A program made the position numbers and the translations under genes. 64,000 nt of DNA from Desmodesmus armatus (taxonomy: Eukaryota; Chlorophyta; Chlorophyceae; Sphaeropleales; Scenedesmaceae): the NCBI GenBank assembly GCA_007449985.2, contig VIIQ02000727.1:1-64000 (forward strand). The letters run 5' to 3'. This document shows positions 11,948 through 23,706 of this stretch, one piece after another. Positions within the stretch are counted from its first letter, which is position 1. Each line of letters starts with the position of its first letter. The notes beneath the pieces were generated by a model that saw only the letters and a list, made by a program, of their open reading frames with translations, was not told the origin of the DNA and did not search any database.

Positions 11948-11957
11948 TTACATTACA
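11948..11957 (-). promoter_or_regulatory. Double TGTAA polyadenylation signal of the methyltransferase gene
   Basis: On the minus strand two TGTAA motifs stand back to back, about 130 nt after the stop codon at 12086. TGTAA is the usual chlorophyte polyadenylation signal. Confidence 0.7.
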
Positions 11958-12085
11958 GTCAAGTATGATCTATATACACCAACCGTAGAGTGCGGTGCAT
12001 AAACACAAAAGCCACACAGTCCCATCTCTGGCACCAGACCAGCACGCCATGGTCTTCCTGCCTGGCACATGGACGATACCACAAC

Positions 12086-13738
12086 TCATGCCAGCATCTT
12101 CAACTCATAAAGCTCCACATGCTGAGCCCTAAAACCCTCCGGCAGCTGCTCAGGCTGCACCCGCACCACCTCACACCCCCCAGGCACTGCTGCTGCTGCA
12201 GCCAGCAGCACCTGACGCAGCTCGTCCGACCGCGTTTCAAACGTCGTCAGCACGCGCGTACGCCCCGGCGTCGCCAGTGCTCCCACTGCTGCCATGAAGC
12301 CACTGCTGCTGGGACAAGAGCCGTCAGGGTCTGCGGTTGAGTGCAAAACAGACAACATGTCGGGAGGCGTGGTTGTGACTCGTGGCCAACTTGAGCCAGC
12401 GCAGCATAGAGGGCTTGGTACTAAAAAGGGTACCAGCGGGCCCATGAGCCCAAAGAAGGGGGTGCTACCGTACAATCTTCCCCTTTGACGTACCCTTCGA
12501 TGCAGTGCTGCCACGGCTGCCGCAAGTTGCTGCTGCCAGGCGCTGTCAGGATACAAAGGACAAGAGATGCAAGATGCAAGCGGCAGCCAGAACGCAAGCT
12601 GTGCCCTGTATCAATTTGGTGTCCAAGAAAGCTATGGGGTTATCAAAGGTGCTCCTTCGGATCGTGCCACAGGTAAGGTTCAACGTCTCTCTTGCAGTCC
12701 TGTGTCCCCTTCTGCAAAGGGCGCCCAGCCGCCAAAATGAGTCAACCCGAACCTTAGGTGCCGCCCCTTACCTGGGTAGATGCAGTCACTCGCCACGATC
12801 AAGTCGACGGGACCCGCAGCTGTGATGGCAGCAACAGACTGCGCCATGCCAGCACCATCCTCCCAGTCAAGCGGAACTACCTGGACTACTGCAGGGCTGC
12901 TGGCAGCAGCAGCTGCTGGCGGCCCCACTTGCTGCTGCTGCTGCTGCTGAAATGCTGTCGTGCTGCTAGCTCCAACGCCATCTGCTGCAGCAGCTGCCCC
13001 ACCTGCTGCTGCTGTTTGTACTGCTGCCGCAGCCGCCACTGCTGCTGCAGCAGCTGCCGCCGCTGCTGCAGGTGCTGCTGGTGCCAGCAGCTTATTCTTC
13101 GCTGCATTGACCCTGGGTCCTACCAGGTGCTGCTGCTTGTCTGTCAAGTACACTGCCCCTGCCCCCAAGCGCGCCAGCACTAGCCCCAGCAGCCCACAGC
13201 CGCACCCTAGCTCCACACAACGCAGCCCTATGAAAGTGCCCGGGGGCTGGGAGTCCAGGAACGCTGCTAGGACGTAGGCCCCGTCCCACACTGCTGCACC
13301 TGCAGACACATATGCACATCACTGTAACCACACACATGGATGCTGCTGGGACGTGTGACTGTTACCATGAGTATGGATGCTCAGCTAGGTTAGGACGTAG
13401 GCCCCCACATACTGCTCCACCTGCAGTTTTGTAAACCCACGTATGCCACATTTGAAGTACCCTGCTCCTGTGAAACCCCTACCAGGCCTTCAGCACACCA
13501 TGTATCAACCGGTTGAGACTGTAGCTATGAAGCCTCCGTGACTGCTGCCAGCTACTTGGTTCACCGATGTTACAGACGGAGGAGAGCTCAAGGGCGGCTT
13601 ACCTACTCTGATCTTGGAGCCTTTCAGGGCTGTAGGGTTCTGCTTGATGGTGATGGTGGTGGGGGCCGTGCCTGTGGCGGCATGTGTGAGGTGGACGGTG
13701 ACTTGGTCAGCCGCCTGTGTTTGGGCTCGGTCCAGGCC
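12086..13738 (-). CDS. METTL21-type protein-lysine N-methyltransferase (Methyltransf_16)
   Basis: The family transfers methyl groups from S-adenosylmethionine to lysines of non-histone proteins. An upstream exon ending at 13603 gives ITIKQNPTALKGSKIRVG and joins in phase to 13299-12772: AAVWDGAYVLAAFL (family W-D-A-L block), then VELGCGCGLLGLVLARLGAG (motif I, SAM binding), AVYLTDKQQ (post-I acidic residue), VVPLDWED (motif II region) and VDLIVASDCIYPG (DxxxSD-Y). A later part gives YPDSAWQQQL and the family C-terminal block RVLTTFETRSDE, ending ELKMLA. A run of about 75 Ala/Gln residues is inserted between motif I and motif II. Joining 12772 to the later exons leaves a phase conflict at the only obvious acceptor (TCCTGACAG near 12545). 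The true N-terminus is unresolved; MKITFEGWDPVDRQPV at 14540 with a donor near 14477 is a candidate first exon. Confidence 0.75.
13391..13424 (-). repeat. Decoy copy of a methyltransferase splice acceptor and exon start
   Basis: On the minus strand CTGCAG|GTGGAGCAGTATGTGGGGGC...TACGTCCTAAC repeats, imperfectly, the acceptor and first bases of the exon starting at 13299 (CTGCAG|GTGCAGCAGTGTGGGA...TACGTCCTAGC). It lies inside the intron about 120 bp upstream of the real acceptor. Confidence 0.75.
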
Positions 13739-13762
13739 CTGACGAGGCAGCAAACAGCAGCG

Positions 13763-13828
<66 letters not shown>

Positions 13829-15212
13829 AGATCGTTGTCATTTCCATCATCATCTTTACTTCCAAGCAACTTACTGCTGCTGCTGCATGAGAGTGTGGCA
13901 AGCCTTGCTACGGCCAGCTGCTGTCAGCTCGTGCTGTCCTTCGAAGCTGCGCCAAGAGCGCCGCCGCTGCATTGTAACACAAGCAGCTGCTGCTGCCCTT
14001 CTGTCGTAACCATTGGGTTGTGCGCGCTCTCCTCCTCTCCCCGGGACTGTTGGGAAGTGCCCAACATCCCCCTGAAATCATGCTGTCTGACGCCCCCCTT
14101 TGCCAGGCCTGCCCTTCTTGCCGCCTACTCCCTCACACCACCACACAGTTCAAATTGCTTGCATGTGACTTGCATGTTGATAGGATGCTAGCTACACATG
14201 CAACCCCTGTGCCTAACACACCGAGGGCAACACATGCACCTGAACAAGACCTGAAGGATGAGTCTTGCACACAGAGCGGCAGGCCACCTAGTGCAGCTGC
14301 AAGTTTGCCTGCTCACCCATGGCATCCTGACATTCTGAATGCATTTGCAGGGATGCTGTAGGTGTAGGTGCAGGAATGCGCATCTCGTGTCGTTTGCTGA
14401 TCCACGATACAAGCCGTAGGCAGTGGCAAACGCAATGCACAGCTGCTGTTTGTACTGCTACTGCAGCCTTGTCGCACCTGCAGTGTGCCCCTCACTGGCT
14501 GCCGGTCCACTGGGTCCCACCCCTCAAACGTTATCTTCATAGTAGTGTATGAGATCGAGCCAGCAAGACAAGTAGCCCAAGTTTGGCGGGATTTGGTGCT
14601 GTGCAGTGCTTGGTTGAACCCCAGCGTCCTGGCACCGGTGCTGCTGTGGCTGTTTAGCTGACTGCTGCCGCACAGTGTGGCAGTGGATAAGGTATCTTTG
14701 ACAGACTACAGCTTTCAACAGTAGGCTGCAAATATGGCAATCTTGATTTGCCTTGCAGGGCAGGATGGGTACTGGCAGTTGTGACAGGCTGTTGCTGTTG
14801 GAGGGGCGCTTGTGACAGGCTGTCGCTGGTTGAACGTGATCTGTGAAACCAGTGGCTTGCAATAGGTTTGAGCATGTTGGGGCATGCAACACGAAGTCTT
14901 GGTGCCCAGTCTTGACTGCTTACATGATGACTAACCAGCCTGATCAGTGCCTGATCAGTGCCACACAGCATCTGGAGTGGCAGGCTGCAAACAAGGAGCA
15001 GGTCAAATGCTTGGCGAGGCGCTGCATTGGGCCACTGGACTGAGCGGCACCAAGACCTGAACCCTGTCTTTTGAACTGGCTTCGTCGTTTAAAGTTGCCG
15101 CCGGCCCTTCGTTATCCTTGATATATTGTCAGGAATCACGCTGGACGCCACCTACGTGCCAGCTGATCACAACCGCACACTCTCGTCTGTAGCAAGTGCC
15201 CCACCAGCAGGC
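13739..15212. other. Divergent intergenic region with a CAG tract
   Basis: It contains (CAG)n-rich sequence at about 13755-13830, which supplies several low-complexity ORFs, and a possible methyltransferase first exon near 14478-14540. The rest should hold the promoters of the divergent methyltransferase and disordered-protein genes. No clear TATA box or other element was identified. Confidence 0.4.
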
Positions 15213-18200
15213 ATGGAGTCTGCTGGGCCCATGACGCGCAGCAAGGCGCGTGGTGGCCCTACAGGTACGTTATATCATACGTTGGTGGGCTTTGCCTTCG
15301 GCAGCCAACGTGTCTGGCAAAACGCAACTCACATCCCTGATCTGTCTCTTTCCAGGCATGCCCTCCTCAGCAGCGCCAAACACGCGCAAGAAGGCCGCGC
15401 CAAGGTCAACCAGGAAGTCTATGCCTGCTCAGATGCCCCCCGCATCACCGCCCAAGGCCGAGGAGAAGGATGTGCCTGCAGAGGTGGGTACCCCTCAGCT
15501 GCATGGGGGTGCAGGACAGCAGATGATGCCCGAGACAGCAGCAGCATGCGGGTGCGGGAGGGATCTACAACAGATGGAAGACCAGCACGTTCATTTGCAG
15601 CATGCCACCCACCAGCAGCAGTTGCCGCTGGACTTCTCCTTCTGCAGCACCAGTGCCACCCCCCTTCCACCTGCACCAGCAGCAGTTAACTGTCTGCAAC
15701 CACACAAGTGTGGACTTTGCAGCAGCCATACCTTGTCTGTCAGCATTGGGTCCACAGCAGCAGCAGTGTGTGGCCTACCCACTTTGCACACCCTGCCCTG
15801 CACTCAGTCATGCAAGGTGGAGGCACCACAAGGGATGTGCAGCAGCGACCCAGCCACTGTGGCAGCTGCTGTGCCCAAAATCCACCTTCTGCTGATGCAC
15901 CAGCAAGGGAGACCCCACCCAAACATCCCACTGTTCTATATCCCAGGACATGCTCAGTGCATGGATCAACAGCCAATGTATGCCCGCCTTGTTGCCTGCT
16001 TGCCCGTGCTGCCTACAGAATGCTGATGACACAGCCACAGCCACAGACGTCCCAGAGGCCTCAGCACACGTGGACAAGGCTGCACCAAGCCCTGCAGCGG
16101 CCCATGGCACCCCTGCACCCATGCCTGGCAGCGCCATCGGCGGCCTCACGCCTGTGCTGGGCCAGACACCAGGTGCGGGGACGCAACGGAGATCGACAGT
16201 TTGCGTGGTCATCATGATGGGGTCTACCTGCAGACGGTCTGCTCCTCTGTTGCGATGGCGCGTGTGCTGCGCGCACGCGCTTGTTGAAGATGGGGCGCCT
16301 GGTTGATGGGCGCACTGTTGGCGAGTCTGCACTCTGCATTTGGTGCAGGATAGAGGCCGTACCGGGTTTGTTACAGCAGCACAGCCCTGCATGCTTCCTG
16401 CGCCACCTCTGTTTTGCATGGCTCAGGCTCCTCGCTGAGCAGCTGCTGCTGGAACGCATGCAGCCTCTTCAACAACGTGTTTTGGACGGCATGCCGCTCC
16501 CTGCCGTTTTGCAAAGCAAAGGGGGTGATTCCATCTGCAGCCTAGGCATCAGTGCAGTCATACAACGGCCATGCATGCATCACCGTCCACAAGGTGTCTG
16601 AAGTACGACTGCGCCCATCAGTGCAGTCATACTGTAGACACTTTGTGGATGGTTATGCATGATGGCCGTTGCCAAACTGTCATGTGCTGGCTGCACCTGC
16701 ACAATCCTCTTTCCTGCACTGTCCTGCGCATGAAGACTACCATGTCTCTGCTGCCGCCTTGTTAACCAACCCCAGGAGAGACCCCCGCAGCCTTCGGCCC
16801 CTCCCCCGTGGTGCCCATCAAGCTGGACTCCCTGTGGACCCCCCAGGCCGCCCAGCAGGCCAACAGCACCAGCCCCTACGCAGGCTTCAGCCCCATCAAT
16901 GCCTCAGGAGACCAGGCAGCAGCAGCAGGCACCACACAGCAGGCCGGCCTGAGCCCTGACAACAGCGGCGTCGACCTGGCCAGCATGTTCATCAGCACAC
17001 CAGCAGACGCAGCTGCCGCTGCTGCTGCCGCTGGCAGCAGCTCCCCCATTGCTGGGCTGATGGCTGGAGAGACCCCCGCTGCTGCTGCACCGGCGGCTGC
17101 CACTGCTGCCACCGGCACCAAGAAGCAGCAGCAGATGATGGAGACGCCCAGCGCCAATGACAACGTGCTGATGGCCAGCCCAGTGCTCCCAGGCACCTTT
17201 GCCTTTGCAGGTGGGTAAACTTGAAGAAGGAAGATTGTAGTCAGGATGCTGAGTTTGTTGAGTGTGGCAATCCCCTGCATACTTCAGCGTTACGAGTCCC
17301 TTACCAGTGCATTCCAGGCATGATGGGGTGCATGCACGTGTGCACCAGCAGCGTACTCCCTGCAGACGTTTGCTCAATGTGCGCAGCGTGTACGCTTCTG
17401 TTGCACACGTGCATGCACCCCTTCATGCGACTATGCACGGATGAGGCACTTGATGTGCGTCGCTGAGGCCCTGCAGGTGCTGCTTTTGTGCGGCCTGTCT
17501 GTCGTGCTGCATCTCCTGCACAACGGGATGCAACTGCGCTTCAAACCAATGCTACCCCCAGCAACGCGCCCCTGATCAGGTGCTGCAGTCCTGTTGCCCT
17601 GCTACACGAACATGTGTGTGTATTCATGTTTCTTGCTGTTGATGCCGCTGCTGTTGCTGCAGAGCTGGCAGCATCTGCAGGCCCCACAGCCGGCAGCCCC
17701 GCAGCCCTGCCCACAGCAGACGACACTGATGACGGCAACGGTGCGCCTCACCCGTCAGCCCCTCTGATGTTGCCCGCAGCTGCAGGACGCACTCCCGGCA
17801 CTCCTGGCTGGTCTGTGGATACAGGTAGGGTCTCTACTCAAGCCCTAGAGCTCCTGCTGGTTTCTCAATATCAGCCGTGGCAGGGCATGCCTGAAGTTGT
17901 GCAGCGGGAAAGGGGGTTGACAGGTCGTTCCGTACGTTGGGAGGGCAGGGGTACTCTTCACTCTTCTTACAAGCCCGCTGTGACTGTTTCTTTGGTGGCT
18001 GTTGTGGGATCACACCATGCTCCCAAGCTTGTTGGAGCCTGCTGGGTTTGTTGGTAGCTGGTAGCAACACCAGCCGCAGCGCAGGGCCACTCATCGATCA
18101 GCTTCAAGCTGTTGCAAGGATTCTTTAACTGCCGGCCCTCCCACAGCACCCAACACAACCTGCCTGTTCTGTCCTGCTGTGCTGTGCTGTGACAGACCTG

Positions 18201-21200
18201 CCCCCTGCCCAGAGCCCCAGCTTCGGTGAGACCCAACAGACCGGCACCACCCCTGCAGCAGCGGCTGGCGCCACCCCAGGCTCTGTGTGCGGTGGCAGGC
18301 GCTCCGCTGTCAAGACCCCGGGAGGCACAGGTGGGTGCACTGCTGCTTTGGTTTGGCAGTGTGCTGGGGTTACAGACAGCAGCTGAGAGTGTTTTCTTGG
18401 CCAGAATCCAGGCTGCCGAGGTTGTATTTCTGCAAGACAGCGCGCTGGCAGCTGTGCTGACCCATGCTTAATGCCAAGTGTCTGCATGCTGGCATATGCC
18501 AGATGCATGTCAGAATATCTGGAGAGTGTATTGCTGAACGTACAGAGCCCAGCAGCAGTATCCACACCTTGATCTTCTCTAGCCCAGCAATTCACCCGCG
18601 CCCTGTTGGGCACACACATGTTTCTGCCCAAGCTGCTGATGCATGCTGTTATATTCGCTGTCGTGTCGCACTTTGTCCTGCAGGCAGGAGGACCCCAGGG
18701 GCCAAGAGCACCCCCGGCCTGAGCCCCCTGCAGGACAGCAGCCCCCTGCCCACGCCCTGCTCCCCTGACATGAGTGACGTGGACGGCAGCCCCCTGCCCC
18801 CAGCCATGAGCCCCATGCTGCAGGTGTGTAGGTGTGGTGCACCATTTTTGTTATTGACTTATGTCTGAGCCTGCTTCGTGCTGTAAGCTTGAATTCAGCT
18901 ACAAGCCATTGACCAGGGGCGGCAAGGGGGAGGAGCTGAGGGGGCAGCAAGGGGGAGGAGGTTTGAGTCTGTGTTTGCAAAGGGAAGGCAGCGGGCAATG
19001 CAGGGAGCAGAGATGGTGCTGCATGCTTCAATGTGGGGAGGTAGCGCGTCAGTGTGGGGAGAGAGCGAGTCAGGGGCTTCAATTACAGCTGACAGCCTGC
19101 CTGCACCTGCTCACACTGGTCACCAGTGGCGCCAGCCTGCTGAGCCCTGAAGTCACCTTCTTCCCTTCCCACGCTCTCCTGCAGGATGCTGTCATGAAGC
19201 AGAGGCATGATTCCCAAGGGCCATACTTACTGCTTCCCAACATCTTGTGTGAACGATCTGCAGTAAACAATACTACCCCCCCCCCTCCCTTGCAGGCTGA
19301 GGACCTTTGGGAGCGCCATCTGTCAGCAGCCCCATCCTGGACTTCGGCTTTGTGTGCACACCGTCTTGATATGTCCCTTTTCAATTACCTTGTGCTTCCC
19401 TGCCCGCCTCCCTCCCTTGCAGGGTGATGGCATGACTGGCGTTCTTGCACCTTGTTCCGCCGTGCCTGCCCCCTGCATCAACTCTGTCCAGCTTCCTCTG
19501 TCCAGCCTCCTCACAGCACTGCTGTGCCCACAACAGCCTCCCTCTATGCCAGCTAACCCCCTCTCTGACGCTACCCCCTCCCTGACGTGCACCCTTTCTT
19601 AACCTCTCCTCTCCTGCCAGCCTCCCCCCTTGCAGGATGAGGACCTGGAGGCACTGCCACCTGCAAGCAGCCCAATGCTGGATGCTTTCTCCTCAAACCT
19701 CGCCCTGTGTAGACCCGCACCACCAACATGTCCACCTCCTGCTGCCCTGCCCGCCTCACTTTCTTCAATCCTGCAGGATGAGGATCTGGAGGCGCTGCCA
19801 CCTGCCAGCAGCCCCATGCTGGACTCAGAGGACGACCTGGACTTCCTGCCCCCAGCCAGCAGCCCCATGCTGTCCCTGGCCGGCACCCCTGCAGCAGGGT
19901 CCCTGGCCGCCACCCCCGGGGCCTCCTGCCACCCCATGTCAGTGCAGCGCCAGCAGGGCACACCAGCAGCAGCAATGGCAGCGATGGCGGCTGAGGGGCA
20001 GGAGGACGCAGATATGTGTGAGGGTGAGGAGGCAGAGATCTTGCAGCATGCAGAGGCTGAGGTGGAGTTCCTTGAGCAGCAGCTGCAGGCAGTTGCCACA
20101 GAGTCTGGCAACACAGAGGCTGCTGAGCATGCCTTCGAGGCTGGTTTTGAGCAGGAGCACGAGCAGCAGCAGCAGGAGGAGGGGGTGGGCATGGAGGAGG
20201 AGTGTGCAGAGGCAGACAGCGGGGACCTGGGAGAGCAGGAGGAGCAGACAGCATCAGAGGAGGGAGAGGAGGAGGGTGGGTCAGCAGCGATGGACGCCTC
20301 CTTTGGCAGCCCCGCTGGTAGCGCGTCCCCTGCTGGGCTCTTCATCACCTCTGGAGCAGCTGGCACTCCCCACAGGTAGGCCGGCCTGCTAGACTGCTTG
20401 CTGCTGGTGGCCGGAATGCTGCAAGTATTGCCCCTGTGTGCAGCACTGTCCTGCACACCTTGTCTTTGTCCTGATACACCAGTAAGCATGGCAACTAAGC
20501 ATGTTAACCCACAAGTCAGCCACTTCAATCACCACCCTCAGTCATGAGTGCTGCCACGTAAAAAAAGCACACGGTGTGCAGTGCTTTGTCCGTTGGAAGG
20601 GTGGTCTCAAACCCCTTGCTGTTTTGTTCCCTCCCGCACCTTCTGCTGTTTGCAGCACCCCAGCAGCAGCTGGCGCTGTGGTGACCAGCCCTGGCGTGAC
20701 CAGCCCTAGTGCCCGCTACCGCAGCAGCAGCGCCAAGACAGCAGCACCACCCAAGTCCGCCTTGGCCAAGCCCAAGAGCGGCAGCAGCAGCGCGGCGCCC
20801 AAGCACGCACACGTGGTGGTGCCAGACTCTTCCAAGACGACCCCACCTGCCAAGAGCACAGCAGGTAAGCTGTACAGCACAGGACAGTGCCTTGCTGGAT
20901 AGCGCAGAAATGGGAGCAGTACAGCACAGTGATGGAAACACAAACAAAGTCCCTGCGCTGTGTTGGTGATGCTTGACCCCTTTCTGTTGACTTGGCAGTG
21001 GGTCAGTTTACAGCACTTCTGTTGTGTGTGTTGTGCCAACACCAGCACACCCACCGCGTGCTGCCTGGCTTTGCCTTGGGCGGCGCCTCATACCCGATGA
21101 ACAGCAAAGCACTGGTCTCACCGGTTGCTGCTGCTGCTGCTGCACACCTTGCTGCTACTGCCGCTTCCCTTTCACTCCTACCCACCTTTGTGCAGGCCGC

Positions 21201-23637
21201 ACCCTGCCTGGCTCCGCTGCCGAGCGCTTCACAAATCTCTCTGAAACCCCTTGGCTGCTAATGCTGCCACCACAACAACTGCTGCCCCCCCTTCGCCTTT
21301 CTTGCAGGCCGCACCCTGCCTGGGTCTGCTGCTGAGCGCTTCAGCACCACCCAGAAGCAGCAGGCCGGCGGCAGCCCTGGCCACACCCCCTTCCCCACCA
21401 AGGCCAAGGTCCGCGCGGCAGCAGCAGCAGCAGGCCGCACTGCTGCCGGCCCAGCCGCCGCCAGTGCTGCCAGCAAGGGCCCCAGCCACAAGAAGGAGAT
21501 GGCTCTGGCAGCAGCACACAGGTGGGAACACTGCTCATACAGCTGGGATGTGTGGGTTGGGCGGTTCATCCAGGCGGTGGCTCCCCAGACAACCCAACAC
21601 AGCGTATGTTCAATTGCCAACAGCATGACCAAGGCGGTACTGGTCTTCAGAACAGCCGGCAGCCAGGCGCTTATGTGCAGGGTGGGGCTCATGTGGGTGA
21701 GTATACACAAATGGGAGGGTGAGTCCAAAACGTTTGTTGATGTCGTGTGCCTTGTGCTGTCCTGTGCTGTGGGTTGTTTGGCGCAGTGCACTGAAGCGCT
21801 ACAGCAAGGCAGCAGCAGAGGCAGAGGGCAGCGCACAGGATGCAGGTGAGCCATTCAACACCACTAAGGCTTGTGGCCAGGCTGTGGGGCGGCCCGGCTG
21901 ACTGTACACATGCAGCTGGGCACCCCAAGTCCTCACATGTAACACCTCTGCTGCAAGGACTGTACTCCCCTGCTGTACTCAACTCCTGACCGTGCGGTCA
22001 CGATTTTGCCCCCCGTCCTGCCGCTGCTTGAGTTGCATATGTGGTGCTTTGCAGCCTGCCATTCTCCTTTTAAAGCCACCCCAGAAGCCCCTCCCCCCAC
22101 CACCAACACCACCACTGTCCATTTTTGGTCTGTGTGCATAACCTCAGGTGCTGCCACACCATCCCCTGCGGCCGGCAGCAGCGCAAGGCGCAGCAGCAGC
22201 AGCCCCAGCCCCGGCACCATCCCCAACGTCAGCAGCCGCCTGATGCAGCCCACGGCAGCCAGCCTGGCCAAGAGCCGCTACAGCGGGGCCTCTGAGGGCC
22301 CGGACGCCCACATGTGGAGCCCACCCAACGAGTCTCACGTCATGGACGCAGCAGGTAGGAGGGGGTTCCCGGTGTGCAGTGAGATTTTGGATACATGGTA
22401 GACATGGAGGCAATCTCAAGGGCCTCAGTATAGTCTTGCAGTATGTGTGTGTGGGTGGGGGGCGAAGCGGCGATGCTGACATACCTAGCAGCAAGGTGAA
22501 GTGGGGACGCAGTAACACAACGTCTGGACGCCCGCATGTGGAGCTCGCCTAGTGAATCATTTGTCCAGGACGCAGCAGGTGGGGGTGGGGAGGCTGCGGC
22601 GGGGTCGGGGGCCAGGGTAGTGGTGATTATGCGGTGACATTCATTGGTACGGGCAGGCTGGAGAATTGTGACATGCACTTGACAGCCACACGTCACAACA
22701 CTTCACCCTGCCCGTACCCCTGAAATCAGCCCGCCCACAGACTCTGCCGTGCAGCGGGCGGCAGGGTTGGGCGCAGGCAGGAAGTAATCCGCCTGCTGTG
22801 TGTTGGCCAGTTTGTGATTGACAATGGCGACACTGCACTGTACTCTGTGGCACCGTACTGTACGGTGCTGTACCGTATCGTACTGTACCATCTCTAGCAA
22901 AGTGTGATCATTTGTGCTGATCGATCTCTCTGCCTGCTGCATGTGCCCCCCCCCCCCCCCCGCTTGCTGCAGCTGCCGGCGCCAGCAAGCCCCGCCTGGC
23001 CAGCAAGATCGTGGTGCCCAGTCCCGCCCCCGCTGCTGCAGCTGACACGAGCCTCAAGGCGCTCAAGCGCTCCATCAAGAGCAAGGTGGCGGAGAAGGCA
23101 CAGGCCACACTGCAGGAGGCCAAGGCAGACACAGCAGCGGTGAGTTGGTTTGGTTGGTTGTGTGGAGATAGCGCTACTGTTACACAGTATGCCAGTATAA
23201 TTCAGCTCTAAGCTTGACATGAAGGAGCACCGAGCCTGGGAATTGAGCTTGAGCCACAAGATAGCCATGGTTCAATGGGCGCAGCGCCATTTCTCAGGTT
23301 GTGTCGTGTCTGCATGTCCTGCAGGTTGACGCTGTGCGCTCCAGCAAGCTGGGCACCAGCAGCAGCCGTGGCGCCAAGGCTGCCAAGGCCTCACGCCAGG
23401 CAGCAGCAGAGGAGGAGCTGGACCTGGACGAGTACGAGGAGGAGGGAGACTATGACTACTACGAGGACTATGAGGCAGAGGTGGGCTGGAACCTGGTCGC
23501 AACTACTCTTTCTGTCTGTCTGTCTGTACATCTGTGGGGGTTCAGTATGGGGAGGAAGACAACTGCGAGGATGACTATGAGGCAGAGGTGGGCTTTGGTC
23601 CAGGGCCCCTGACTGATCTACGGTGTGAAATGCAGTC

Positions 23638-23706
<69 letters not shown>

